A DNA stretch of 9,815 bases from CAZACZ01 sp964483695 (GTDB lineage Bacteria; Deinococcota; Deinococci; Deinococcales; Trueperaceae), in NCBI GenBank assembly GCA_964483695.1, contig CAZACZ010000095.1, forward strand, positions 1 through 9,815, given 5' to 3'. A model generated the notes under the pieces. That model did not search any database. It saw only the letters and a program-made list of their open reading frames with translations, and was not told the DNA's origin. Shown in pieces: positions 1 to 6,515 of the stretch (positions are counted from its first letter, which is position 1; each line of letters starts with the position of its first letter). Position numbers and translations under genes: made by a program.

Positions 1-33
1 GTGCAGCGTGGGCGCGCCGGGACGTTCGGGCAT
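1..33 (-). CDS. Start of a divergent leftward gene (partial, 11 codons)
   Basis: Only the first 11 codons are in the window, reading MPERPGAPTLH with no stop before the edge. The case for a real gene is its promoter geometry: a near-consensus -10 hexamer TATGAT on the minus strand (+ positions 40-45) lies exactly 6 nt before the ATG, the same spacing as other genes in this window that look leaderless. No Shine-Dalgarno sequence could fit in 6 nt. The product cannot be identified from 11 residues. The call would fail if the frame closes shortly beyond the left edge. Confidence 0.45.
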   Translation of the reverse strand, partial: MPERPGAPTLH

Positions 34-39
34 GGCGGC

Positions 40-45
40 ATCATA
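40..45 (-). promoter_or_regulatory. -10 element of the left-edge divergent gene
   Basis: TATGAT on the minus strand, 6 nt before an ATG at 33. One mismatch to TATAAT. No convincing -35 hexamer is visible about 17 bp upstream, around 63-68. Confidence 0.45.
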
Positions 46-92
46 CGAGGGCGCCACCGTGCCACACGAAGCGTCGCTCGCGATCTCCGTGG

Positions 93-120
93 TTGCCTCG
101 CGCGACCGGACTGATACACT
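93..120 (+). promoter_or_regulatory. Leaderless promoter of the sulfurtransferase gene
   Basis: A -35-like TTGCCT (93-98), a 16-bp spacer and a -10-like TACACT (115-120) are followed after 7 nt by the ATG at 128. Transcription would begin at or next to the start codon, giving an mRNA with no 5' UTR. This is why the start at 128 is preferred to the in-frame upstream ATGs, which would place the promoter inside the coding sequence. Confidence 0.6.
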
Positions 121-127
121 CGCCGGC

Positions 128-994
128 ATGAGCCATCTCATCGATGCAGGCACCCTGCTCGGGCGCCTGGGCGATGCCGACCTGCGCATCATCGACGCGC
201 GCTTCGATATCGCCGAGCCCGCGGCGGGCCACGCTGCCTACCGGGCGGGCCACGTTCCCGGCGCGATCTACTTCGGCCTCGATCATGACCTCTCCGGCCC
301 GGCGTCGCGACACGGTGGCCGCCACCCGCTGCCCGACATGGAGCGCTTCGCCCGGACCTTGGCCGAGCGCGGCATCGGTGACCGGCACCAGGTCGTGGTG
401 CTCGACCAGAGCGGGACGATGTACGCAGCGCGGGCGTGGTGGCTGCTACGGTACGCCGGGCACGACGCCGTGCGCTTCCTCGACGGCGGGATGGCGGCGT
501 ACTTGGCAGCCGGCGGCGAGGTCGTGACCAGCGAGGTGCAGCACCCGCCGGCGACCTTCACGCTGCGCCTCCGGCCGGAGATGGCGGTCGACGTGGCGCA
601 CGTGGCCGCGCGCATCGGGGACCCCGCCACCTTGATGATCGACGCTCGCACTCCGGAGCGCTACCGTGGCGAGGTCGAACCGTTCGGCCCGATAGCCGGG
701 CACGTGCCGGGGGCACGCAACCTCTACTACCAGGACACGATGGGCGCGACCGGGTTCCGGCCGCCGTCCGAGTTGCGGCGCGTCCTCGCCATGGCGCGCG
801 GCAAGGACGAAGTGGTGACGTACTGCGGGTCCGGCGTGAGCGGCGCGCACCTCGTGTTGGCGCTGGAGGAGGCTGGGTTCCCGGGGGCGAAGCTCTACGT
901 CGGCTCGTGGAGCGACTGGTCGAGCTACGACGACCTGCCCGTCGCGACCGGGGACGAAGTGCCGCCCGAAGCCGACGCGCGCGCCGACGACTGA
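128..994 (+). CDS. Two-domain rhodanese-type sulfurtransferase (3-mercaptopyruvate/thiosulfate type)
   Basis: The 288-aa product has two tandem rhodanese domains, the usual size of SseA/TST-type enzymes that move sulfane sulfur from 3-mercaptopyruvate or thiosulfate to an acceptor such as cyanide or a thiol. The N-terminal domain (about 5-125) keeps the GHVPGA motif, but at its active-site loop it has DQSGTMYAAR with no cysteine, as in the inactive first domain of the family. The C-terminal domain (about 150-285) has IDARTPERYRGE, GHVPGARN and the active loop CGSGVSG with catalytic Cys233. CGSGV resembles mercaptopyruvate sulfurtransferases more than thiosulfate sulfurtransferases (CRKGV), so the former substrate is the better guess. 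No signal peptide is visible, so it is probably cytoplasmic. The start rests on the leaderless promoter 7 nt upstream. It stands alone: the next gene has its own candidate promoter. Confidence 0.92.
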   Translation: MSHLIDAGTLLGRLGDADLRIIDARFDIAEPAAGHAAYRAGHVPGAIYFGLDHDLSGPASRHGGRHPLPDMERFARTLAERGIGDRHQVVVLDQSGTMYAARAWWLLRYAGHDAVRFLDGGMAAYLAAGGEVVTSEVQHPPATFTLRLRPEMAVDVAHVAARIGDPATLMIDARTPERYRGEVEPFGPIAGHVPGARNLYYQDTMGATGFRPPSELRRVLAMARGKDEVVTYCGSGVSGAHLVLALEEAGFPGAKLYVGSWSDWSSYDDLPVATGDEVPPEADARADD

Positions 995-1001
995 GGCATC
1001 C

Positions 1002-1020
1002 GCCGCGTGGCGACCGCGGC
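1002..1020 (+). terminator. Inverted repeat after the sulfurtransferase gene, possible terminator
   Basis: GCCGCG (1002-1007) and CGCGGC (1015-1020) form a perfect 6-bp GC stem with a 7-nt loop, starting 8 nt after the stop codon. No T-run follows, so intrinsic termination is doubtful. It also lies where the -35 region of the next gene would be. Confidence 0.3.
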
Positions 1021-1028
1021 CGGGTGAG

Positions 1029-1034
1029 TAAGAT
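1029..1034 (+). promoter_or_regulatory. Candidate -10 element of the GGDEF gene
   Basis: TAAGAT ends 7 nt before an in-frame GTG at 1042, the same geometry as TACACT before the sulfurtransferase. If real, it includes the first two bases of the alternative ATG at 1033, which would then be excluded as a start. No -35 hexamer is recognisable. Confidence 0.4.
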
Positions 1035-1041
1035 GGCAGCG

Positions 1042-2010
1042 GTGACGCAGTCGACGCACGAGGACCGCGCTTCCGTCCCGGGAGACGCGCTGTGGCAGGA
1101 GTACTTCCGCATCGCGCCGCACGGGATGGTGGTCTTCCGTGCCCAGCGCAACGCCGCCGGTCGGCTCGACGACTTCGTCTGGGACGACATCAACCCGGCA
1201 GCGACGCTGGTGCTTGGGCTGCGGCGTGACGAGGTGCTGGGTCGGAGGGCGCGCAGCGTGTACCCGGACCAGCTCGACCCGCGCATCTACCGCCGGCTGG
1301 TCACGGCGCACGTCACCGCCCGCGTCCAGGAGTTCGAACAAGCGCTTCCGAGGCGCGGCGGCTCGGCGTCGCAGGATCGCTTCGGCTCCGCCGACCGGCG
1401 CGCCGTGCCCCAGCCCGGACGCGAGAACGACCGGCCGCACCCCGACATCACCTGGTACGCCGTGACGGTGCTGCCATTGCCCGACGACTTCGTGGTGGTG
1501 CAGTTCCGTAGCATCACGCACTACAAGAACGTGCTGCGGCAGGCGGTCGAGCTGATGAACCACGACGACCTGACCGGCCTGCCGAACCGGCGCCACCTGA
1601 AGTCGCGCTTCTGGGTCCTGCGGCGCCAGGCGGTCCCGATGGCGCTCCTCTACTTCGACCTGAACGGCTTCAAGGCGGTCAACGACTCGCATGGCCACGA
1701 GATGGGCGACCGCGTGCTCAGCGTGATCGGGCAACGGCTGAAGCAGAACGTGCGGCCGGGGGAGATGGTGGCGCGCCTCGGAGGCGACGAGTTCGCCGTG
1801 CTCTTGGCGGGCGCCGACCTGAACTCCGTCGATCGCGTCGCCGAGCGGCTGCTCCAGGCGGTCGAGGAGCCGATCCACCTCGACCGCGTCACCGTGCGCC
1901 TCAGCGCCAGCGTCGGGGCCGGACTCTACCCGCACCACGCCGAGTCGTTCGAGGCGCTCCTGAGCTTCGCCGACGCGCGCATGTACGAGCAGAAGCGCCA
2001 GCGCGTCTAG
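1042..2010 (+). CDS. PAS-GGDEF diguanylate cyclase
   Basis: The 322-aa product is predicted to make c-di-GMP from two GTP. Residues about 15-150 look like a PAS-type sensor (EYFRIAPHGMVVFRAQ; DDINPAATLVLGLRRDEVLG; later WYAVTVLPLPDDFVVVQFRSIT), interrupted by a charged, probably disordered loop. The linker HDDLTGLPNRR opens a GGDEF domain with FDLNGFKAVNDSHGHEMGD (metal and substrate binding) and an intact RLGGDEF active site at about 247-251. The inhibitory-site position, where active cyclases usually have RxxD, reads RPGE, so product feedback may be weakened. There are no membrane segments, so sensing is likely cytoplasmic. The start is uncertain: GTG 1042 (leaderless geometry), ATG 1033 or GTG 1024 are in frame, and none has a Shine-Dalgarno sequence. 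The tag gene begins 8 nt after its stop, so the two are probably co-transcribed. Confidence 0.9.
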   Translation: MTQSTHEDRASVPGDALWQEYFRIAPHGMVVFRAQRNAAGRLDDFVWDDINPAATLVLGLRRDEVLGRRARSVYPDQLDPRIYRRLVTAHVTARVQEFEQALPRRGGSASQDRFGSADRRAVPQPGRENDRPHPDITWYAVTVLPLPDDFVVVQFRSITHYKNVLRQAVELMNHDDLTGLPNRRHLKSRFWVLRRQAVPMALLYFDLNGFKAVNDSHGHEMGDRVLSVIGQRLKQNVRPGEMVARLGGDEFAVLLAGADLNSVDRVAERLLQAVEEPIHLDRVTVRLSASVGAGLYPHHAESFEALLSFADARMYEQKRQRV

Positions 2011-2018
2011 GGCGGATC

Positions 2019-2603
2019 GTGGCCACCGTCCCCCGCTGCGCCTGGGTCGACGACGATCCCCTCTACCAGCGCTACCACGACGAGGAATGGGGAACCCCGC
2101 AGCACGACGACCGTGCGCTGTTCGAACTGCTGGTGCTCGAGAGCTTCCAGGCAGGGCTGGCGTGGCGCACGATCCTACACAAGCGCGCGGCGTTCCAGCG
2201 TGCCTTCGACGGCTTCGAGCCGGCCCGGGTCGCGGCGTTCGACGAGGACGACGTCACGAGGCTGCTGCAGGACGCCGGCATCGTGCGTCACCGTGGCAAG
2301 ATCGAGGCGGCCATCCACAACGCCAGGCGCTTCCTCGAGGTGCAGGCAGCATACGGTGCCTTCGCGGCGTTCCTCTGGGGCTTCGTGGACGGTGCGCCGC
2401 GGATCGGGCGTCGCGCCGAGGGCGAGCCTCCCCGCCCCACGACGGCGCTGTCGGACACGGTGAGCGCCGAGCTGCGGCGGCGCGGCTTCCGCTTCCTCGG
2501 TTCGACGACGGTGCAGGCCTACCTGCAGGCCACCGGTGCGGTGATGGACCACGACCCGGCGTGCTTCCGCTTCGCCGAGCTGGCGCGAGACGCGAAGCGC
2601 TGA
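2019..2603 (+). CDS. tag: DNA-3-methyladenine glycosylase I
   Basis: The 194-aa product (E. coli Tag has 187) excises 3-methyladenine from alkylated DNA as the first step of base excision repair. The family signature is intact: RCAWVDDDPLYQRYHDEEWG at the N terminus, LFELLVLESFQAGLAW, DAGIVRHRGKI and RRRGFRFLGSTT. By alignment with E. coli Tag from memory, the zinc ligands are Cys7, His20, His178 and Cys182, and the base-pocket residues are Glu41 and Trp49. The start is GTG, with a modest AGGGCGG (2009-2015) overlapping the stop of the GGDEF gene, so translational coupling is likely. No promoter-like hexamer sits 6-7 nt before this GTG, unlike the genes that start transcription units here. 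Confidence 0.94.
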   Translation: MATVPRCAWVDDDPLYQRYHDEEWGTPQHDDRALFELLVLESFQAGLAWRTILHKRAAFQRAFDGFEPARVAAFDEDDVTRLLQDAGIVRHRGKIEAAIHNARRFLEVQAAYGAFAAFLWGFVDGAPRIGRRAEGEPPRPTTALSDTVSAELRRRGFRFLGSTTVQAYLQATGAVMDHDPACFRFAELARDAKR

Positions 2604-2609
2604 GACGGC

Positions 2610-2646
2610 GCCGCCGCGACGTGGCGGCCTTCCGCCTCAGGCCGCC
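2610..2646. terminator. Possible shared terminator between convergent tag and terC
   Basis: Two alternative hairpins overlap here: GCCGCC (2610-2615) with GGCGGC (2623-2628), and GGCGGCC (2623-2629) with GGCCGCC (2640-2646). The second covers the terC stop codon. The stems are strong but lack T-runs, so they may only slow polymerase between the two converging genes. Confidence 0.35.
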
Positions 2647-3392
2647 GTGCCGTCCTTCGGGACGCGCTTGTGCAGGCGGACCGGTTCGCGCGCCTTGGCC
2701 GCGCGCAGGTTGAGCATCTCGACGAGGATGCTGAACCCCATCGCGAAGTAGATGTAGCCCTTGGGGATGTGCTGCCCGAGGCCGTCGGCCAAGAGCGTCA
2801 TGCCGATCAGCAACAGGAAGGCGAGCGCCAGCATCTTCACCGTGGGATGACGCTCGACGAAGGCGCTGACCGGTCCCGAGGCGAACATCATGATGCCGAC
2901 CGCGATCACCACCGCGGCGATCATCACCGCCAGGTGCTCGGCCATCCCCACCGCGGTGATCACCGAGTCGAGCGAGAACACCACGTCGAGCAGCACGATC
3001 TGGACGATCACCGAGGCGAACGTGGCGGTGCGTCGGCCGTCCGTCTCCTCGTGGCCGCCCCCCTCGAGCCGCTCGTGGATCTCCTGGGTCGCCTTGAAGA
3101 GCAAGAACATGCCGCCTGCCAGGAACACCAGGTCGCGGCCGGTGATGGCGTGGCCGAACACCGCGAACAGCTCGGTCGTGAGCCGGCTCAGCAAGGTGAT
3201 CGAGAACAGCAGCCCGATGCGGGTGAACATGGCGATGCCCAAGCCGACCACCCGGGCCCGCGGCTGCTGGGCTTTCGGCAAGCGCCCCGACAGGATGGAG
3301 ATGAACACGATGTTGTCGATGCCGAGCACGATCTCGAGGACGGTCAGGGTCGCGAGCGCGATCCACGCCTCGGGGCTGGTGATCCATTCCAT
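2637..3392 (-). CDS. TerC-family integral membrane protein (YgdQ/YoaE-like)
   Basis: The 251-aa protein is strongly hydrophobic with about seven membrane segments. It carries the two TerC hallmarks: LGIDNIVFI in the first segment (Asp26-Asn27) and FSLDSVITAVG (Asp142) after a charged cytoplasmic loop at about 105-124 (RLEGGGHEETDGRR). It lacks the CBS domains of longer relatives. The family is named for tellurite resistance, but several members (Alx, MeeF/MeeY and others) are linked to manganese or other metal-ion efflux, sometimes supplying metal to exported enzymes. Metal export is therefore a reasonable but unproven role here. The start ATG has a CATAAT -10 element 7 nt upstream, suggesting a leaderless transcript of its own although the ABC permease gene lies 73 nt upstream on the same strand. 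Confidence 0.88.
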   Translation of the reverse strand: MEWITSPEAWIALATLTVLEIVLGIDNIVFISILSGRLPKAQQPRARVVGLGIAMFTRIGLLFSITLLSRLTTELFAVFGHAITGRDLVFLAGGMFLLFKATQEIHERLEGGGHEETDGRRTATFASVIVQIVLLDVVFSLDSVITAVGMAEHLAVMIAAVVIAVGIMMFASGPVSAFVERHPTVKMLALAFLLLIGMTLLADGLGQHIPKGYIYFAMGFSILVEMLNLRAAKAREPVRLHKRVPKDGTAA

Positions 3393-3399
3393 GTGGCCG

Positions 3400-3405
3400 A
3401 TTATG
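3400..3405 (-). promoter_or_regulatory. -10 element of terC, leaderless type
   Basis: CATAAT on the minus strand (one mismatch to TATAAT) ends 7 nt before the terC ATG at 3392. No clear -35 is visible; the region upstream is an extreme GC inverted repeat. Confidence 0.5.
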
Positions 3406-3420
3406 CGCCCCGGGGGCGCA
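3404..3420. repeat. Perfect GC inverted repeat in the terC promoter
   Basis: TGCGCCCC and GGGGCGCA are perfect 8-bp arms around a single G. The 1-nt centre makes an RNA hairpin with a full stem impossible, so it reads better as a DNA operator than as a terminator. It lies in the -10/-35 spacer of the terC promoter and overlaps the last two bases of the -10 element. It could also be a chance product of GC-rich DNA. Confidence 0.35.
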
Positions 3421-3465
3421 CCGGGGTGCTGGACGGCGCCGCCGCCGGGGCGCGCCTACGCCCGA

Positions 3466-4437
3466 TCAGTCGACGTCGCGGCGCAGGAACGACCAGGCGA
3501 ACAGGGCGCCGAACACCAGCACGTACCCGAGGATGACCAGCCCGGCGTGCGGCAAGGTGAGGTCCCCCCCGAGCAGGTTGGCGAACGGACCCATGTCGAA
3601 CTCGGCCTGGTCTTGCATCAGCGTCGTGACCGCGTCGCGCACCGGCCAGCGCGCCGGGAGGTAGAGGTTGGCGGTGAAGAAGTACTCCGGCAACGCGTCC
3701 CACGCCTGCTTGATCCGCAGCGCCTGGAACACCGCGTTGATGCGGTTCAGCGGCTGGAGTTGCGACAGCGTGGTGAGGACCGAGTAGATCCCCTCCACCA
3801 ACGCGGGGAGGAACAGCACGGTGACTACGCCCAGCACCGCGGAGCGAACGACGAACACCATCAGGAACGCGAACAGCACGGGCGCCAGCAGCATCGCCCA
3901 CTGCATCAGGTAGAGGCCAAGGACGCTACCCCACGCCCCGGCGAAGGTCGTGGGCAAGAACGTGGTGCCGATGGCGCCGAACGCTGCCCCGGCGAGCGCA
4001 CCGCCGGCCATCAGGGCGCCGAGCGTGCCCATGGCCACCGCGATCTTGCCGATCAGGACGGCCCAGCGGTTGGGTTGCACGACCAGCACCGTCTTCCACA
4101 TGTTCTGCGAGCGCTCGTCGCCGATCAGCAGCGCCGCGACGAGCGCGACCGCCACGATGTACATCGTCGGGCTCATGAACGCCGGACCTGCCAACGCCAC
4201 CTGCACCATGCCGAACGGCGAGGCGAAGGTCTGCAGCGCCTGATCGACGCTGCCCACGTCGTTGGCGAAGGAGCCCGCCAGGTTCACGTGCAGCACCCGC
4301 GCGGTGACGAGCACCAGCACCGGGAGCACCACCCAGTAGAGCGCCGCCAGCACGTACACGCGGCGCTTGCGCAACACCTTGAAGCCCTCCGCCCGCACCA
4401 CGTTGGCGATCGAAGCGAGCATGCCGGCCCCATTCAC
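3466..4437 (-). CDS. ABC-2 type transporter permease
   Basis: The 323-aa membrane protein has about six hydrophobic segments: one near residues 27-46 after a basic stretch (KVLRKRRVY), then a block including MYIVAVALVAALLIGDERSQ, a Gly/Ala-rich pair, a pair around QWAMLLAPVLFAFLMVFVVR, and a final one before the C-terminal FLRRDVD. The GDERSQNMWKTVL loop is typical of ABC-2 permeases of the NatB/BcrB kind, which contact the ATPase after the second segment. With the upstream ATPase it should form an exporter; the substrate cannot be told. The GTG start overlaps the ATPase stop as GTGA and has GAGGAG 8 nt upstream. An ATG at 4422 is the alternative. A much longer in-frame extension upstream to 4911 lies entirely within the ATPase gene and is not real. 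Confidence 0.87.
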   Translation of the reverse strand: MNGAGMLASIANVVRAEGFKVLRKRRVYVLAALYWVVLPVLVLVTARVLHVNLAGSFANDVGSVDQALQTFASPFGMVQVALAGPAFMSPTMYIVAVALVAALLIGDERSQNMWKTVLVVQPNRWAVLIGKIAVAMGTLGALMAGGALAGAAFGAIGTTFLPTTFAGAWGSVLGLYLMQWAMLLAPVLFAFLMVFVVRSAVLGVVTVLFLPALVEGIYSVLTTLSQLQPLNRINAVFQALRIKQAWDALPEYFFTANLYLPARWPVRDAVTTLMQDQAEFDMGPFANLLGGDLTLPHAGLVILGYVLVFGALFAWSFLRRDVD

Positions 4438-5342
4438 GATGGCTTCTCCTCGGGGTTCACGAGGCGCAGGTAGGCGGCCTCGAGTGAGTCGGTTCGCGGC
4501 GCGGCCGACAGCACCCGCACGCCGGCCAGCGCCAGCCGCTGCAGGAGGTCGTCGGCGTCGGCGCGTGAGACGTCCAGCAGGGCGCCGCCCTCGTGCGGCC
4601 TGGCCGTGAGACCGAGGTCCTTGGCCGCCTGCAGCAGGGCGCTCGGGTCGGTGGCGCGCACCTCGTAGGTCACCGTGCTCTCGTCCATGCGCGACACCAG
4701 CCGTTGCAGCGAGCCGTCGAAGCGGAGCACGCCCTTGTCGATGGCGATCACGCGGTCCGCCAACTTCTCGACCTCGGCCAGGATGTGGCTCGACACCAGC
4801 ACCGCGGCGCCTTCGTCGGCCACCGCCGCCAGCGCCTCGCGCACCTCGGCGATGCCGGCGGGGTCGAGACCGTTGGTGGGCTCGTCGAGGAGCAGCACCT
4901 TCGGCTTCCACAGCAGGGCGCGCGCCAACGCCAGGCGCTGGCGCATCCCTTGCGAGTAGGCGCGCACCTTCTTGTCGGCGGCGTTCTCCATCCGCACGAA
5001 CGCCAGTACCTCGTCGATGCGCCGTTCGGGCACGTCGCCGTGCAGCAGCATGGCGTGGCGGAGGTTGGAGCGGCCCGAGAGGTACGGGTAGAAGGTGGGC
5101 TCCTCGATCATCGTCCCGACCTCGCGAAGGCCCGGGCCGGGCACCGACCCGTCCAGCACCCGGCAGCTGCCCGAAGTGGGCCGCACCAGCCCGGCCAGCA
5201 TCCGCAGGGTGGTGGTCTTGCCGGCCCCGTTCGGGCCGAGGAAGCCGACCACCTCGCCGGCCTGCACCTCGAACGAGAGGTCGGCCACGGCGGCCACCGA
5301 GCCGTAGCGTTTGGTGAGGTTCTGGGTGGCGATGGCGCTCAT
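4434..5342 (-). CDS. ABC transporter ATP-binding protein (BcrA/NatA-like)
   Basis: The 302-aa protein is a single nucleotide-binding domain plus a C-terminal extension. Walker A is GPNGAGKTT (36-44), the signature YSQGMRQRLALARA (129-142), Walker B VLLLDEP (149-155) followed by TNGLDP, and the switch histidine SSH (186). The Q-loop position reads MIEEPTFYPYLSG, a form common in the bacitracin/NatA exporter branch (DrrA/CcmA-type superfamily), so this fits export of a peptide, lipid or drug rather than nutrient uptake. The C-terminal ~80 residues form the small regulatory domain typical of this branch. The ATG is preceded by GGAGG with a 7-nt gap. It follows gpsA after 28 nt on the same strand and overlaps the permease by 4 nt, so the three genes form one operon. 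Confidence 0.93.
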   Translation of the reverse strand: MSAIATQNLTKRYGSVAAVADLSFEVQAGEVVGFLGPNGAGKTTTLRMLAGLVRPTSGSCRVLDGSVPGPGLREVGTMIEEPTFYPYLSGRSNLRHAMLLHGDVPERRIDEVLAFVRMENAADKKVRAYSQGMRQRLALARALLWKPKVLLLDEPTNGLDPAGIAEVREALAAVADEGAAVLVSSHILAEVEKLADRVIAIDKGVLRFDGSLQRLVSRMDESTVTYEVRATDPSALLQAAKDLGLTARPHEGGALLDVSRADADDLLQRLALAGVRVLSAAPRTDSLEAAYLRLVNPEEKPS

Positions 5343-5370
5343 GGCTGGGCCTCCAGGGAGCCGACGGCGC

Positions 5371-6399
5371 TCACTCGGCCTTCTCCTCGCGGGTCATGAG
5401 GTCGGCGATGGCGTCGTGCGGGTCTTTGCCGTCGTACACCACGTGATACACCTCGCGCGTGATGGGGAGGTCGATGTCGTGGGTGGTGGCGTGCTCGTGC
5501 ACCGCGCGCACGGTGGGGATGCCCTCGGCGGTGAGGTGCTCCGCCTCGAGCTCGGCGAGGGTCGCGCCGCGCGCGATGCGCTCGCCCGCGGTGTGGTTGC
5601 GAGAACGGGCGCTGGTGCAGGTGGCCACCAGGTCACCAAGGCCGGCGAGGCCGTAGAAGGTGCGGGGTTGGCCGCCGAGCGCCGTGCCGAGACGGACCAA
5701 CTCGGCCAGCCCGCGCGTGATGATGCTGGCCTTGGCGTTGTCGCCCAGGCCGAGACCGTCGCTCATCCCGGCCGCCAGCGCGATGACGTTCTTCAACGCG
5801 CCCGCGACCTCTACCCCCACCACGTCTGCGCTTGTGTAGACGCGGAAGGTCGCTTGATGCAGGAGGCCTTGCACCCGCTTCGCGAGGCGCCCGTCGTCGC
5901 TGGCGACGGTGGTGGCCGCCGGCAGGCCGAGGGCGATCTCCCCGGCGAGGTTGGGTCCGGACAGCGCCGCGATGCTCACGCCCGCGAGTCGTTCGGACAC
6001 CACCTCGCTGAGGCGTCGGAAGGTGCCGATCTCGATCCCCTTGGCGCACGACACCACCCCCGACGGGCGCGGAAGCGAAGCGAGCCGCTCCACCAGGCCG
6101 CGGATGGCGCGCGACGGCACCGCCAGGAACGCCAGGGCGGCGCCTTCGACGGCCGCTCGCAGGTCGGCGGTGGGGTGGATGGCGTCGGCGAGGCGCAGAC
6201 CGGGCAGGTAGGCGTCGTTGCTGCGGGTGGTGGCCATGGCGGCGGCATGATCGCTACGGTGGGTCCAGAGCCGCACGGCGTGGCCGTTGCGCGCCAGCAG
6301 GGCGGCGATGACGGTGCCCCAGGCGCCGGCGCCGAGCACCGCCAGGGGAGTGGCGCGGGTGGCGCCGGGAAGGCTTCCGAGTAGGGCGTCGGCCGACAT
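5371..6399 (-). CDS. gpsA: Glycerol-3-phosphate dehydrogenase, NAD(P)-dependent
   Basis: The 342-aa enzyme reduces dihydroxyacetone phosphate to sn-glycerol 3-phosphate, the backbone for phospholipids. The Rossmann motif VLGAGAWGTV (21-30) is the GxGxxG of this family; CAKGIE has Lys120, LSGPNLAGEIALGLPAA (146-162) is the family block, and ALKNVIALAAGMSDGLGLG contains the catalytic Lys203 followed by KASIITRGLAEL. FYGLAGLGDLVATCTSARSRN is the substrate phosphate-binding region. A second ATG 18 codons upstream exists, but MSADALLG at 6399 is chosen because a -10-like TACGCT lies 6 nt before it and the upstream codons would cross the promoter. It leads the operon with the ABC exporter genes. 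A CIRCE-like operator overlaps where its -35 should be. Confidence 0.95.
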   Translation of the reverse strand: MSADALLGSLPGATRATPLAVLGAGAWGTVIAALLARNGHAVRLWTHRSDHAAAMATTRSNDAYLPGLRLADAIHPTADLRAAVEGAALAFLAVPSRAIRGLVERLASLPRPSGVVSCAKGIEIGTFRRLSEVVSERLAGVSIAALSGPNLAGEIALGLPAATTVASDDGRLAKRVQGLLHQATFRVYTSADVVGVEVAGALKNVIALAAGMSDGLGLGDNAKASIITRGLAELVRLGTALGGQPRTFYGLAGLGDLVATCTSARSRNHTAGERIARGATLAELEAEHLTAEGIPTVRAVHEHATTHDIDLPITREVYHVVYDGKDPHDAIADLMTREEKAE

Positions 6400-6405
6400 G
6401 CGACG

Positions 6406-6411
6406 AGCGTA
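6406..6411 (-). promoter_or_regulatory. -10 element of gpsA, leaderless type
   Basis: TACGCT on the minus strand ends 6 nt before the gpsA ATG. With a 17-bp spacer the -35 would fall at 6429-6434 (AGTGCC on the minus strand, a poor match), inside the left arm of the CIRCE-like element. Confidence 0.5.
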
Positions 6412-6419
6412 CCAGGAGA

Positions 6420-6428
6420 TGCTAGGAT
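6420..6428 (+). promoter_or_regulatory. Extended -10 promoter of the fmdB-like gene
   Basis: TGCTAGGAT reads as an extended -10 (TGN-TANNNT) facing the fmdB-like gene. Extended -10 promoters need little or no -35, which fits the absence of one. Transcription would start near 6435, inside the CIRCE-like element, leaving an ~80-nt leader. Confidence 0.4.
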
Positions 6429-6452
6429 GGCACTCGGCGTTCGTGAGTGCCA
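6428..6452. promoter_or_regulatory. CIRCE-like operator (HrcA-type) between gpsA and fmdB
   Basis: TGGCACTC (6428-6435), a 9-nt spacer and GAGTGCCA (6445-6452) form a perfect 8-bp inverted repeat. The CIRCE consensus is TTAGCACTC-N9-GAGTGCTAA, and high-GC bacteria use the TGGCACTC/GAGTGCCA variant, so both core hexamers and the exact spacing match. CIRCE is bound by HrcA, which represses groESL and dnaK operons until heat shock. Here it covers the predicted start site of the fmdB-like transcript and the expected -35 of gpsA, so a bound repressor could block one or both. The hrcA gene is not in the window. Confidence 0.65.
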
Positions 6453-6515
6453 CCTGGTGGGGCTCGCGGCGCCGCGTTCATGCCAACGTCCAACGGGGAC
6501 GTGCACGGAGGAAGC

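Noticed and set aside
8..127. Earlier in-frame starts for the sulfurtransferase
   Set aside because: The extra 40 residues match nothing in the family and span the promoter; ATG 128 begins the rhodanese fold.
436..1041. Upstream extension of the GGDEF frame to 524 codons
   Set aside because: It overlaps the sulfurtransferase in another frame and gives an Arg/Ala/Gly-rich translation without recognisable domains.
2670..4473. Long plus-strand open frames opposite terC and the ABC permease (including one of 527 codons)
   Set aside because: They are antisense to membrane-protein genes with clear family motifs; the translations are His/Arg/Asp/Glu-rich low-complexity, as expected from reading GC-rich codons backwards.
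6443..6515. GTG at 6443 or ATG at 6480 as the start of the fmdB-like gene
   Set aside because: They lack ribosome binding sites, add residues foreign to the family and fall in or next to the operator; ATG 6516 has GGAGG and starts the conserved MPTYxY.
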